DNA from: Molanna angustata
Lineage: Eukaryota > Arthropoda > Insecta > Trichoptera > Molannidae
Assembly: GCA_963576475.1 (NCBI GenBank)
Contig: OY754972.1
Coordinates: 26,942,424 to 27,006,423, forward strand
Length of the DNA: 64,000 nucleotides
Direction: 5' to 3'
Below, one piece after another: positions 1 through 24,148 of the stretch (position 1 is the first letter of the stretch; each line of letters opens with the position of its first letter). The translations under genes and the position numbers were made by a program. Under the pieces are notes generated by a model, which did no database searches, had not been told where the DNA came from, and worked only from the letters and a program-made list of their open reading frames with translations.

Positions 1-1000
1 TACCTACAAAAAAATAACTAAACAACAAAGGCATGGAATGTATTAGGTACGTACGAAATTCATCCCCAGGATCCAGAAAACTAAAATATCAATTGAAGAA
101 ATTAGTTCGAGGTAACGTTAGCGAAAGCAATGAAAATAATTAAGTGGATTAAATCCACTAAAATACAACCCATCTTGATAATAGCCAACGGACAATTTAG
201 ATTCGACACAATTATTTAATCACTAATTAAAGAATCTCTCTTGTAATAGGCATGTTGGGAATATTAAGTCCACGGTAAATTAATTCAGATTAGAACACGA
301 ATAGGGACATGCATTGAGAAAAACACGGATAGGGACATGCATTGAAAAAAAAGACGTCACCATATATATATAGGATATGTGTAGAATTGCAAAATGAGGT
401 TAATTCGGGAGGTATTTCAGTCACCGGGTAAAATTTTATAGTAAAATATTTTAATAAATATGGGCTCGAGATGGAACTACCGGAGACATCTATCGGTCGT
501 GAACAGCATACTCTTAGGATAACCTTGCCCTAGTGGTAAGGCGTGTATGCGTTTACTCAATAGAACCAGTTGGTGGCGCACTTCAGTAATTATAAGTTAA
601 ACGAAAATCGCTTCGGAAAATTTTATAAAATCGGGATTAATTATTAGCATTACACCTTTAAAACAACTGTGTAGCGTAAGGAAGCATGGAGGGCTTGACT
701 AGTAAAAACAGTAGGATAACGTGTGAATCACAGATCAACGCTTCGTAACATCATGAGAACGCGTGAAATAAGCTAGTCATCTAGGACACAGATGTCTCTA
801 TTATTTATGTAAACTAAAAAAAAATTAATGAAATATTAAGCTAATTCTTTTTAACAAAGGGGATTATATAGATTAGAATAATGCAATAGATTTTAATTCC
901 TGGAATGTTACGCAAGGAATCACAAATTCTGGCCAGTTACAAGCATATAATCTCGAAGTATGTATTAGAAATAGTTGGGTATTAGGACTAAAGTTCAATT
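1..1000. other. AT-rich stretch, no gene seen
   Basis: No coding exon is recognised here. A short stretch near 525-575 looks slightly like the A-box half of a tRNA-derived SINE (a TAGTGGTAAGGCG-type string), but no convincing B box follows, so no RNA gene is called. Confidence 0.4.
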
Positions 1001-3600
1001 AAAAAAATTCAATGAGCCGAGAACATTACCATACAATAATAATAGGCCAACCTGATACCGGCCCGCCTCGGCCCCATGTCCGCGAGAGAGATCCACCGTC
1101 CTATTCGAGTAGGTTGTGGCTAAATTTCTCCGCGGAACCTACCCCGACCGTCAGCGGGATTCTGGGGAAATTTATTTTAATTTTTTTTATGTGGCAATTT
1201 TTTTTTGGACAATGATTTGAACTTTTTTCAAAGATTCTGACAGCTACCAACAGCTGATCAGCTGATTTTTTACTCTCGATGGCCGGATCTTTCCGGCGCA
1301 AAATACCGAATTTATAACAAAAAGAACCCTTGGGATTCCGCCAGAGAATCCCAACAGATCGAGTTCTATCGGTCCTGCCACTCAAGAGGCGCAAACTGCC
1401 CCAAACTGAACAAGTTACCTCCGCCACGCGGTAAATTTTTTGTAAATCTTTTGGCAGCATTTTTGTAACTGTAGAGGCCTCTTTCAGACTGCAGCCGAAG
1501 GATAGAAGTACCTTCTCAGGCCGTAGTGCGTCTCGTAACTTGCCATTTTTTTTATTATTTTAACACCTGACTATATCTTATTACTGACTTGAGGCGCCGA
1601 CGGCCTGGGAAGCGTCTGCCCTAGCGCAAGCCAGGGCCCCCCTTTGTTACCATGTGGAGGGGAGGATCACCATAGCCTGTCGCGCCCTTGACCCAGAATT
1701 TCTCTTCTGCAATCGCTTCTCTGTTTTCTTTTTCTTTTGTTCTGGATCGAGGACCTATACCTGAGGACGTCACCCACCTGTAGCTTCCTGCTGGTCTACG
1801 ACGGGGTGATCTGCTGAGCGTCTCCCTTAGCAGACGGTCAAAGAGGAAAGGACCGTGTCCTTGGGGTGAGTGCCTTCAATTCTCTCTCGATCCAAGACCG
1901 AAGCTGGTCACTTTAATTAACTAGGACGCCTTGCCTCCAGAGGACTGACAGCCCTCTCTGCGACCGCAGAGAGAGAGAGCTGGTGTCAAACCGCATGATT
2001 GGGAGAGATATAAATTCCTATCTCTCCAAATTACAGTATGTCGTTTTGATTAAAGGACTAATTTTATTCATTCGAATTATCATTCGAGTCGGGCAGGAAG
2101 GGGGGCGCCTTCGGGCGCTCCGTACGGTAACTAAGTCACATCTTATTTCATCCAGACTGAAAGAGACTAATTTTTTTTAGTTGGAGAGGGAACATTATAT
2201 ACGTTCCTTCCAGTAAAACGATTTACGAACTGTGTATAAACAAAAAGTAAGAAAGTGAACTAAGTACTTTAATTAAATTCAGTGTGTCGTGGGCGATATG
2301 GGTCGGCCACCGTAATCGGCTGACGCCGAGAGCAGACGCTCTGTCTGCCTAGTCGTTGGCGCAAGGGCGCCGCGACGCATCGACAAGCGCCTACCACCAA
2401 GGCGCGTATCCCTTCAGCCGTGGGGCTGAGGGCATGTCGACCAACGCAGAGGACGTGAGGGTAAGGCTACCCTAGACGTAAGTGCCTCCAATATTTCTTT
2501 TGGTGTTCTCGGATTCAGTGAGAACTTGAACGTTTTTGGTTGACAGTGGGAGAAAGACTCAAGTGTAGGATAGTTTAGATTTAATTAGAAATTAAGATCT
2601 AGGTTACGAATTTAGATTAAGGATTTTGTTTATCTTGTAATTATGTGTTTGTTTTTATTTGACACTAAGTAAACCCATCAACTCTAACATATCTTTCCAT
2701 TTCTCTCTCTCACTCATTACCTACTCTGAAACTCTGACGTAGTTAACTTTAATTAATAAATTAGTTTTAGGTAATTATATTAGTTATCAATAAATTAGTT
2801 TTAGGTAATTAACAAATTAGTTTTAGGTAAACTTAGTTTAAGTTTTAGCAGCCGGGGAGAGTGCGAGGAAAGCGGCGGCTGTCAGATAGCTGGTCGGGCA
2901 AACACCGCATATATACGGCACACAGGGCGGGCTCTCCGCCCTCGCCGTAGCTAGCCGCCGTAGAGGGCCGGATAAACGTGTTTTTGCGCCCGTAGCTATA
3001 TATTTGAATCCACCCCCCACCATTTTTTTTTTGAAATTTTCGATGTAGAATAATTTAAAATTATGTAAAATAATATGCACACCATCATGCCGAGCCTCTA
3101 TCCGGGTACGCAAAGAGGACCGAGCGCCATACTTGCGAATTTTTAGAATTTTAAGCGCCCTTTTTAAGGCAACCGCCCTGACTTCTTGTTCCTGATTGTT
3201 CTATGATTTATCCGGCCCTGCCGCCGGGGTTCGTGGGGAACCCAAGTAGGATAGTAGAAGGCTCTATTCTACTGTTATCTTCCATTCTGTTAAATTCCCA
3301 CTAAAACGCTACCAGACGAATGTTAAAAATCCCCACACGAATTTAACTAAACCTTTTTTTTCCCTTTAAAAAAAAAATAATATTTTTTTATCTTATTTTT
3401 TTTTTTACTATTTTTTTTTTCTCCTCTGCCTCCCCCCCGGTATGTTAACCCAAGGCCCTCTGGATTGTTCGTCGTTCGTTTTCCTCTAGACAGGCCGCAA
3501 GGTAGGGGAAAAAAAATGGCCGACTTATCAGTCGTATGGAGTTTGACAGCTATCCATATTGGCGGATTGTTCTTTTTCTCATGTTCATAGAACATGTTTT
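1001..3600. repeat. GC-rich, repeat-like non-coding blocks
   Basis: Several GC-rich islands (about 1,080-1,500, 1,590-1,960, 2,290-2,490 and 2,850-3,000) are separated by AT-rich DNA. They are not protein coding in any sensible frame. A 23-bp motif of the type AATTAGTTTTAGGTAA is repeated at about 2,755-2,830. The stretch from about 2,750 to 2,900 matches the reverse complement of about 51,745-51,860 (for example ATAGCTGGTCGGGCAAAC against ATAGCTGGCCGGGCAAAC). This suggests two copies of one dispersed element in opposite orientation. The family is not recognised; an LTR or leader region of a retroelement is a guess. Confidence 0.45.
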
Positions 3601-4200
3601 ATATACTTGAATGTGACAGATCAGATTTGAATAAAAACATTTTTTCATTTATAATGTTCATTATGACATAAAAAAATAAATTTTATAAATCTACATAGTA
3701 CAAAAAATCATTTTACGAATTTTTCAAGGTCAATTTTGCAATCTTTAAATAATTCATATTGCATCATTGCATTATGAAAGTTATATTTATAAAAAAAATA
3801 TTGAGAAAACCTTAGATTATATATGAGAAAACATAATATTTATTCAGAGTAATTGTATAAAAAGTTTATATCAAAGAATGACAACAAATTAGTATCTTGT
3901 TACACGAGCAAAATACAGAATAAATTGTCAATTTTATATAAATAATTATCAGGGAAATCGAGCTTCCTTCAATTGTTTTCAATATTATCATCCAGAATGA
4001 GCTAGGTACGTTCATTTATTTTAAATATAAAGAAATCTCGAGCACCTAAATAACCAATAATACCTACAATATAATATAACCTCCTCTTTTTTTCAATCGG
4101 TTAAAATTTATCTACTGTACCAACAGATATTCTGTACAAGAAATAGTATATATTCATCATAAGGTTGCAGAACAAAACAACGGTAATAACCATATTCAAA
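3601..4200. other. AT-rich spacer, nothing recognised
   Basis: Strongly AT-rich sequence with no repeat array, RNA gene or exon that can be supported. Confidence 0.4.
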
Positions 4201-4206
4201 TTATAA

Positions 4207-4720
4207 TTGATATACTTATGTCTAGAGATGTGCCAATATAGAGTGAAATATAGAATGCCAATTTGTCTATCTTGGGTACAGGATCACATACGAGATGGAC
4301 GTTCAAAGAGTGAAATAGATAATCTCATCCACCAAGCAAAACTTGCCTTAAACAATCAAAGATCTTTGAGTCCAGCAACTCCGGAAACAATTAGTAAATC
4401 TGTGTGGAGTATTTTGCTGTACCTATATGGTTTTCACACATTATGCAAAGGTGAGGTCCTCAGCAAAATCAATTAAACTAGTCACAATACAACATGTTGA
4501 TCACCATATTGAAAAGGCATGCAAATTGGATGGTCATGCGTTGTGACATGAGCATCTCTTACACATCTTGTTGGAGGGAATAATTGAGGGATCGACTGAC
4601 AGAAGGCGTTCCCGCTGGGAGTATATGGAACAGGTGTGCATCGCTGAAGACCAAACAGAGTGGAGGAAGAGATTTACTGCCAAACAATCTCCAAGATGGA
4701 AACTGAACAAGTAGAGCTTA
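4207..4720 (+). pseudogene. Degenerate LINE 3' remnant
   Basis: After an open stretch at 4,207-4,476, the sequence at about 4,500-4,690 translates, with interruptions, into text resembling the tail of non-LTR retrotransposon ORF2: a His-Ala-Leu-Arg-His-like segment, then LLHILLEGIIEGSTDRRRSR followed by WEYMEQVCIAED. The arginine-rich 'G-R-R-x-R-W' segment after the reverse transcriptase is common in insect LINEs. There is no reverse transcriptase core, so this is a 5'-truncated and mutated relic. The clade cannot be told. Confidence 0.4.
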
Positions 4721-5760
4721 TATTAAAAGATATTTTTTATCAGTCTTGATACAAAGAGTTATGAATTATTCTAGGTAAATTGATAACTAACTATTCATAT
4801 TGCATTGTTAATATGTTCATTAATAATATTTGATACATTTATAATTCAATTATCGTTTACTAACTGTATAAAATTTTGAAAACAAATAAATATCTAGGCA
4901 CATGACTAATTTCAGCAAAATACTAATAAAGTTAATATATTATAAATTATTATCAGGGATATTGAGCTTCCTCCTATGTAAAGAACCAATTGTAATAATA
5001 AAATTATAAACTTAATTATGTAACTACAAATGATATTCCCTATTAGAAATTTATCTCCTAGAAATTTTAAATTGCATTTTCTAGTCTTTTAACATAATCT
5101 AGTCTTAAAATTTTTGCTTGTTTGATCATATAAAAATACTTGACATGATGCATAATATATAGGTACTCTATTAAAATGCACATTTGTAATTTTATTTTAC
5201 TAAATTTTATTGACTAACTATTTTTGCTCTAGACGAGCATTCTCTGAGTAGTGGACCACTCAGAATATGCTCGTCTAGAGCGAAACTAGTTATTCAATTA
5301 AATTTAGTTGAAGAAAATTATAAATCTGTATTTTATTGTAATATATTATAATCAAATTCCATCAAGTATTGTCGATAGAAAAAGTTAAAAAAATATGTAT
5401 ACTCAATTACTTCCAAACACCCACCATCTCCTTAGGTCTTCTGTTTCACAAAAAAACTTTTCTTCGAAACCTCATATATTTACAAGGTTTATATTCAAAA
5501 TACTGTTAGGGAAAAAAGGTTGTTTTAATATAAAAAAAACACAAAAGTATTTGTTTAAAATTTGTCAATAACATAGAAGCATTTTCTGTAAAACTACAAA
5601 TATACTGCAGTTGTCTTTACTAATGGCACCAGTTATTGACTTTCTTTATTAAAAATAAACAAGATAATATCCGCCAGTTCTAATACATCTACCAGGAAGA
5701 ACTGGCAAAGAAAACTGATGTCTGATATTGAATTTAAAAAATATGTATCCAGTTGAAACA
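4721..5760. other. AT-rich spacer with one fold-back
   Basis: No gene is seen. The only structure is the palindrome listed separately at 5,226-5,281. Confidence 0.4.
5226..5281. repeat. 56-bp near-perfect palindrome
   Basis: The outer 14 bases, GCTCTAGACGAGCA, return exactly as the inverse complement TGCTCGTCTAGAGC. The inner arms (CTGAGTAGTGG against ACCACTCAG) also pair with small mismatches. The whole block can fold as one hairpin with almost no loop. It could be the end-to-end remains of a small fold-back transposon. Confidence 0.7.
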
Positions 5761-6059
5761 TTCATTCTTGTTTATCATACACTTCAATTTCATGTATCAT
5801 TGTGTACGTATAGAAATATGAGTAAATAATTTCTTCAAATTCTATTGAGGAATTTAAAATACATGATACAGGAATAGGAAAAGGGATGGTGTATTGAGGC
5901 GAACTTGAAATTAGCGATACAATATTCTTATTCCGAGCCACAGTGAACAAGGTGGAAATCATGTTATGAGATATAAAAAAAATGCGCTTAAATTTTGCGA
6001 AATCATGACTCTCCCCTATTCCATAGTGTGGAGAGTAAAAATGTTCAAGAGATATATAG

Positions 6060-6225
6060 AATTCTTTATACGGGTTAATGACCCCGTTTTCCTGGGGTAG
6101 GTAGAGAGAAGCGAGCACCATACATTCATTGCCTCACACACATTCATTCGTCTGTTATTTAAACATATTAAGATTTATCCTTTCCTTTGAGAATTTTGTT
6201 TACATAGTCATTATACAGCTCTATG
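6060..6225 (-). pseudogene. RTE-type LINE 3'-end remnant
   Basis: Read on the minus strand, the block carries the degenerate end of the RTE ORF2 seen intact at 15,060-15,112: a 'tctctctacctacccc' string followed by a spoiled stop region. Further along the plus strand, the string CACACACATTCATTCGTCTG and a 'tttgtttacatagtcat' piece match the more complete minus-strand copy at 9,430-9,610. Only about 160 bp remains. Confidence 0.5.
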
Positions 6226-7640
6226 AAATATTCATTATTTTTGTTTAGACAGAAGGCACTACTAATAGTTTACATTTCAAATTTCCAGTTATGATTTAAA
6301 CAGTCTGTTTATGTTATGCCCATTTTAAGATTGTATACATTCTTATCAACAATAAGTTTGAACAATTGATGTGTTTTTAGTTTTTGAAATAAATACATAG
6401 GTAGTTACTATTGTTGCAAATATTAGCATGTTCATAGGATCATGTGTTCTCCAAGCTAATTCAGAAATTAAATTCTACATTTGGTAACCCAAAAATTCAT
6501 TATTGTAAATATTATGTTCATCAATCAAAACATTTTACATAACTAAAATACAGATTATTCCACACACATAAATTTTACATATATGGCCTTATTTATTTAG
6601 ATTCAGATCCTTCATACATATTATTTTGGAAAACACAAAAGTTATTGTTATCTATACAAACATTTCTCTTTCCAAATATATTCATTCACATTATTCTTCA
6701 ATAGATTAGCATTTAAAAACAGCTTTATATTTCTTACTTTACTCAAGTTTTCAATTGAACAAATATATCAGAAGATCAAGATATCCTGTGCTGAACGAAA
6801 AGTCAGATACACCTTTACAAAGATGCTGAATATTCTAGATGGTGTATTGAAGAAATCAATACACCTTGAGGTCCAGGCTCCTAAGTTAAATTGTAAACGT
6901 TATCTCCAAGTGCTTGGCGATAACGAACAGCGTTTACAATTTGACTTAGGAGCCTTAATTAGATGTCTAGATTTACTGCATAACTCACTTCTTTTCTGAG
7001 GTGTATCAAACTAAATACAACTTTATACATGGATATCTTTCATTATATATAATTACTTTTTCATTGAAAAAATATTCAATTAATCATGCATACATTCACA
7101 CATATAAATACCTTCTTTTATAAATTTTATCGAAACTGTAAGGAACCATTCAGTAGGTAGTCAATTATCAACGTACAAAAATACAGCAATTATTAAAATT
7201 TATACTTCTGTCTAGGAAAAAAGAATGACTGATGAAAATACTTGTACATAATATAATCATTTTACTTATTTATAATATACATGACATTTTACATAAAGAG
7301 GTTTGATGACAATAATAAAAGGTATATAAAAAAATTAAATATTATATATATTTAAGACAGAGACAATGGAAGGGTACACATACACATCCAGACCATTGAC
7401 ACACTACAAATTCTCTCATTAACAAATTACATAAAAGAGAATATCAAAAATACCACGTTTAGGGTAAGCGTATATTTTTATAATAATACATTTACTCTTT
7501 CTTTCACCCTGTAATGACATGTGGTGATATTATTGCCAAATTACTATTTATTTAAAAAATATACTTTTTAATATACTTATTCTCCCACACAAGTCTACCC
7601 GCAAACCTCTGACTCTATGGATACTAGGAAAACCGAGCAG
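6226..7640. other. AT-rich spacer with hairpins
   Basis: No coding sequence is recognised. The stretch holds two inverted repeats, the larger of which (6,876-6,954) is listed separately, and a smaller one at 6,841-6,865 (GGTGTATTGA / TCAATACACC). Confidence 0.4.
6876..6954. repeat. 79-nt nested hairpin
   Basis: The arms GGCTCCTAAGT...GTAAACG and CGTTTAC...ACTTAGGAGCC are 24 bp each and pair with one mismatch. The loop contains a second short stem (GTTATC / GATAAC). A 10-bp stem precedes it at 6,841-6,865. Size and shape fit either a small MITE or a microRNA-like precursor. No evidence of expression can be seen. Confidence 0.65.
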
Positions 7641-7965
7641 ACGTTGTCTTGCCTGTGTATAGATAAAAATGGTTGATCTGTATGTTTTATTTTTTAAGAT
7701 TATAATCTAGAATCTCTCATTATTATTCTGTCCCTTCCATAACTTCAGACACTTCCGTCCCTCCTCAGTCACTTCATTCCTTCCTCAGTCCCTCTTCCAT
7801 CACTCCTCATTCACTTCAGTCCCTCCTTAGTCACTTTAGTCCCTATTCCATACTTCATCAGTCTCTCTTCAGTCATTTATGTCCTTCCTCAGTCATTTAA
7901 GTCTATCCTCAGTCACTTCTGTCTCCTCAATCACTTCAGTCCCTCCTCAGTCACTTCCGTCTAAT
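7640..7965 (+). repeat. CT-rich minisatellite in a dispersed repeat
   Basis: About ten imperfect copies of a roughly 20-bp unit of the type TCCTCAGTCACTTCAGTCCC fill 7,745-7,962. The 100 bp before it (AAGATTATAATCTAGAATCTC and a TTTTATT run) match the reverse complement of about 15,345-15,440, where a shorter minisatellite of the same type sits. The two are therefore copies of one dispersed element in opposite orientations. Confidence 0.6.
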
Positions 7966-8512
7966 AAATATTTTCCTGTAATAATGCGTTATGTGTAATA
8001 TTAAAAAAAATACATTTAAATTAAAAAACATTCTTGGGTATGGACTGAACGAATCCCCAATGTTTCATTGCAATATCAAATAGATCATTTTAAAAAAAAA
8101 TTTGGACCGACTTATGTTACCCTGGTAGCATAATTTTCAAATCCTCATAGTTTCATTTTTCAAAACTTTTTAGTGACAAGTCGAACAAATACTTAAATAA
8201 ATTTTAATGCAAAATCCTTCTCCGGTGCGCGCTGAACAAATCCCCAAAGTTTCATCGCAGTCGGATGTGCGGTTTAGGAGTCCATCGACCAATACAAAGA
8301 AACAAATATACCAACATCCACTTTTATATATCCCCTTTTTGCAAGAACAACGTAACATATAGAAATGTGTTTTTTTTTCTTCAATCCTCAAAAACCGTGA
8401 CGTGATTAACTTTATTTTCTATGAAAACATATTTATTAAAAAAATTCAAACCTTTTTAAATTTTTTTATACTTAGTTCGGTATCTTTAAAATATATCTTA
8501 ATTTCAAATGAT
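7966..8512. other. AT-rich stretch with dispersed-repeat text
   Basis: At 8,050-8,300 the text 'aatccccaaagtttcatcgc' appears twice in slightly different form, next to a 'gcggtttaggagtcc' string. Similar wording (gctcctaaacggtttgtccg, aatgaaactttggtg) occurs inside the Helitron-like copies at 35.9 and 39.2 kb, so this is probably mobile-element debris. Confidence 0.4.
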
Positions 8513-10123
8513 TCACATAATAATTAAAAATGTTACAAGAGCAAAAGGACACAATTTAACACCGTATAAAATTATTTTTGATTTTAAATTCCAGTTACTA
8601 ATATTAAAATTCAAAGGTTGGTTTGAAATGTTGAAAATCTTGGTGATTTTATCGGATTGATCCCAAGCCTCATTTTGTTTGTTGGTTCGGACTACGAAAT
8701 CTGTTTTTCTTTTTGATGGTTCCTTACGACGAGATGGCAATTTCTTTGATAAATATTCTGGTAGATTGGAGAACACTGATGGTACAGCATCTTTTTTCAA
8801 CCTCAATCTTTTTCGATGTACATTAATGATTTGACCTGAAACATTGAAACATAATTATTAGTCAATTTATTTATGGTGATAAATGATAAATAATAGTTTG
8901 ATGGAACATAATAAATGTCTAAACTTGAACGCACTTATTGTAGAGTTCTTTGTATATAATTTTTTGTATATTTTTTTGTTTGTATGATTCTTATTTGTCG
9001 GTAAGATATCTGACTCTGAGATAGGTCTTAGGTTCACAGTTTTAAATTGCGTTTTCTGTCTAAATTTGTGAGACTATAAATATCATAAATCAAAGATATT
9101 TTGTTTAGATCAAAGTTTAGTATGAAAATGTCATTCATCAAGTCTGAATCTGATCTTAAAATCAACTTCATGGGTAGCCATGCTGGTTTCTTTTTTGAAG
9201 TATGTGATTTGACTTTTCATAGCCGTATGAAAAGATTTGTTAACGTTAATTTTCATTCCAAACTTATTTTGTAGGTACGTTTTGGTATATTCTTGTGTAT
9301 TGCTTTTCGGGCAACTACTATGTTAAATATTATCTAACATGCATCCAATAACAAGTAAGTTGCTACATTCTGGAGACTAATTATATTTATCTTCGTATCT
9401 CAGGAGTCAGATATCTATACATACATACCATCACGCCATGTCCCTCACGGGGTAGGCAGAGAGAACCGAACGCCATGTTTTTCTATCTTGACACACATTT
9501 ATCGCTTCATCAACATTCATACATTGTCTTATACACGTTCATCTGTTGTTCACGCTTCTTACATTTCCATCTTTCAGAATATTGTTTACATGGTCGTGCC
9601 ATACTTTTCTTGGGCGCCCCCGACCTCTTATTCCATTCCTGTCAGCTTTATATATTTTCATCAGGCGTTCTTCATTCATTCTCCCCAAGTAGCCAAACCA
9701 TCTCAATGTGTTAACTTTAATTCTGTTAATTACATCTTTCTTCATCTTACATTCTTTCCTTGTATCTTCATTTCGAACTCTGTCATACATCGTTCTGTTA
9801 CAAATTCTTCTAAGCGATCTCATTTCAACTGCATTTATTCTGCTTTCGTACGACTTCTGCCATGTCCAGGTCTCACTTGCATACGTCAGTCACTTACAGA
9901 AAAATCACTTACCATCTGTGCAATTAAATGTATCTTCCTTAACTATGCCTTCTTCGCGAAAATGCTTTATACACACACTTGTATTTGGAGAAGCAGTTAG
10001 GTTGGCTCTTGGTATGCTTTGAATCCATTGCCTTCTTAATGCATCAGTTTTAGGAAAAGAAAAGCAATTTGTATACTTCTTATTGTAATTGGACTGGCAT
10101 CCAGGAGCACGACAGCCCTGCAT
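8513..10123 (-). CDS. THAP-domain protein, two coding exons
   Basis: Coding exons are 10,123-9,913 and 8,835-8,513, giving 177 residues. The first exon starts MQGCRAPGC and holds a THAP zinc finger. Cys4, Cys9, Cys51 and His54 fit the C2CH pattern, with the expected Phe-Pro at 23-24 and Trp33. THAP domains bind DNA. The start Met lies 4 bases after an acceptor (ttttacag at 10,128-10,135), so the 5' UTR is spliced. The donor (G|GTAAGT at 9,913/9,912) and acceptor (tttcag at 8,836) join in phase to give Asp-Gly-Gln-Ile-Ile-Asn-Val. Exon 2 has the AVPSVFSNLPEYL segment that often follows THAP domains, then a basic stretch. The last 40 residues look non-conserved, so a further exon could replace them. 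The intron carries an RTE fragment just after the donor. The gene is divergent from RMC1. Confidence 0.72.
9413..9895 (-). mobile_element. 5'-truncated RTE retrotransposon in THAP intron
   Basis: The minus strand encodes the C-terminal tail of an RTE reverse transcriptase, from the segment LTYASETWTWQ at 9,893 to GRGRPRK and WHDHVNNILKDGN, then a TACCCCGTGAGGGACATGGC end and a short TATG repeat tail. It aligns closely with residues after the RT core in the fuller element at 12.1-15.1 kb. It lies about 20 bases past the THAP donor splice site, in the sense orientation of that gene. Confidence 0.85.
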
Positions 10124-10139
10124 ATTTCTGTAAAACATT

Positions 10140-10936
10140 TAATTGATTTAATTTACAAAATCAACAGAAATTTATATTGTAACTATAAGGAGCGGGTAAA
10201 TAAAAAGTTTATCAATTTTAGAATACCTATATTATACCGGTTGTCATGACAGTAACATAAAATATCTGAAGAAAGGATCTCGATACAAAAAAATATAAAT
10301 CACAATCCATACCTAGCCACGGTTTTAAATATATTTTCTAAAATAAAGATATTTATTTGAAATCAGAAATGCCCTCAAAATTGTCTACATTAATAATCGA
10401 TGGACTCAAATTTGTTTTCCATAAAACATGTGGTGGTTTGGGAGAAATTTTGAAAAATAAACGCATCGAAATACTATTCATGTATATTGGTTCGTTATAC
10501 AATCAAAAACTAAATTTAAACATAAACATACAAAAACACATTATAATTCTATGACAAAAACAAATAATTCAATAATAAAAATATTAATCAACCCAATTAT
10601 ATGATTGTGAACAAATACGATCGCCGTGACACATTTTAGTCGCATTAGTGTGATCATATTTCGAAATATACCTATATATATTTTTCTTAAATAATATGCA
10701 CCATATCATAATAAATTTGTGTTTAATCACTTCAAAACATTAGATTACAATAATTTTAATGACAATATTGTATCGATAAAATATTTCATAACCATGAAAA
10801 TGTTTGACATTACATTTCAATGTATTTACGTTATATATCAAAAATTATGGTAAATAACCAAACAAAATAATATGAAAACGCTTAAATAATGTTTAATATT
10901 AATAAATAAATGATAAAAACAATTATATTTGTACTT
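10140..10936. other. AT-rich putative first intron of THAP gene
   Basis: No exon or repeat is recognised between the putative 5' UTR exon and the first coding exon of the THAP gene. Confidence 0.35.
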
Positions 10937-11050
10937 ACGGAGATTTAAAAAACAGCACGACAAACAAACACTAACCGAAAACGAATAAAAATGTACTGAT
11001 TTCTATGCAAAAACAGACGCCAAGACGCGTAAACCCCCGACTGATACGTC
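10937..11050 (-). promoter_or_regulatory. Probable 5' UTR exon of THAP gene
   Basis: On the minus strand a GTAAGT donor (10,936-10,931) follows 'gttttttaaatctcc'. It could splice to the acceptor just before the THAP start codon. The right-hand limit, and thus the transcription start, is a guess. Between here and the RMC1 start at 11,353 only about 300 bases remain, so a shared bidirectional promoter is likely. Confidence 0.35.
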
Positions 11051-11352
11051 GGCCATATTGGAAAATATTCTCTCATACATTACGGCATGATATAGCTGCA
11101 AAAACTGCAAATCCAGAGGGCGCTGGTTAACCTATGGAAATATCAACATCTAGGTATATTATAATAAAAATCTATGAGTCAAGTCAATATCACAGATGAA
11201 GTAAACTTGTCAATGTTGTCATTTGCATTTGTCATATTGACATTGAGATAACGAAGCATAGCAATTTCGATATCCAGTTTGTTTTGAATAGTTTCCATAA
11301 AATATTTTGATACTGTGATAATGATTATGCATAAATTTTAAAAACCATTAAA

Positions 11353-22784
<11,432 letters not shown>

Positions 22785-22932
22785 ATGTAAATAAATATTA
22801 TATATAAATATACTTTATATAAAGTATGTGATATTAAATTAATATAATTATATATTATACTTGTATAGACTCATTTTATAAATATAACAAAAAATCTTGA
22901 ATTATTAAATATATATTTATTCTTGATTTCTT

Positions 22933-22938
22933 TTTATT
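22933..22938 (-). terminator. Probable polyadenylation signal of dehydrogenase gene
   Basis: An AATAAA hexamer on the minus strand lies about 70 bases past the stop codon of the class III dehydrogenase. RMC1 has its own AATAAA at 22,790-22,795, six bases after its stop. The two convergent transcripts may overlap in this 224-bp gap. Confidence 0.4.
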
Positions 22939-23008
22939 GACATTAACATTAGTAGGTAATAATAAGAAAATATATTATGTGTTCTGTTTATATTAAAAGA
23001 TGGTAAAT

Positions 23009-24148
<1,140 letters not shown>

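Noticed and set aside
1012..3595. Short open frames in the GC-rich blocks (1,012-1,215, 1,101-1,460, 2,838-3,113, 3,347-3,595)
   Set aside because: No recognisable domain, low-complexity ends, and strong repeat-like character.
8170..8391. 73-residue minus-strand frame downstream of the THAP gene
   Set aside because: Lies in dispersed-repeat wording also seen inside the Helitron-like copies; no splice link to the THAP exons was found.
9475..10022. Plus-strand frames of up to 170 residues
   Set aside because: They are antisense to the RTE fragment and the THAP exon.
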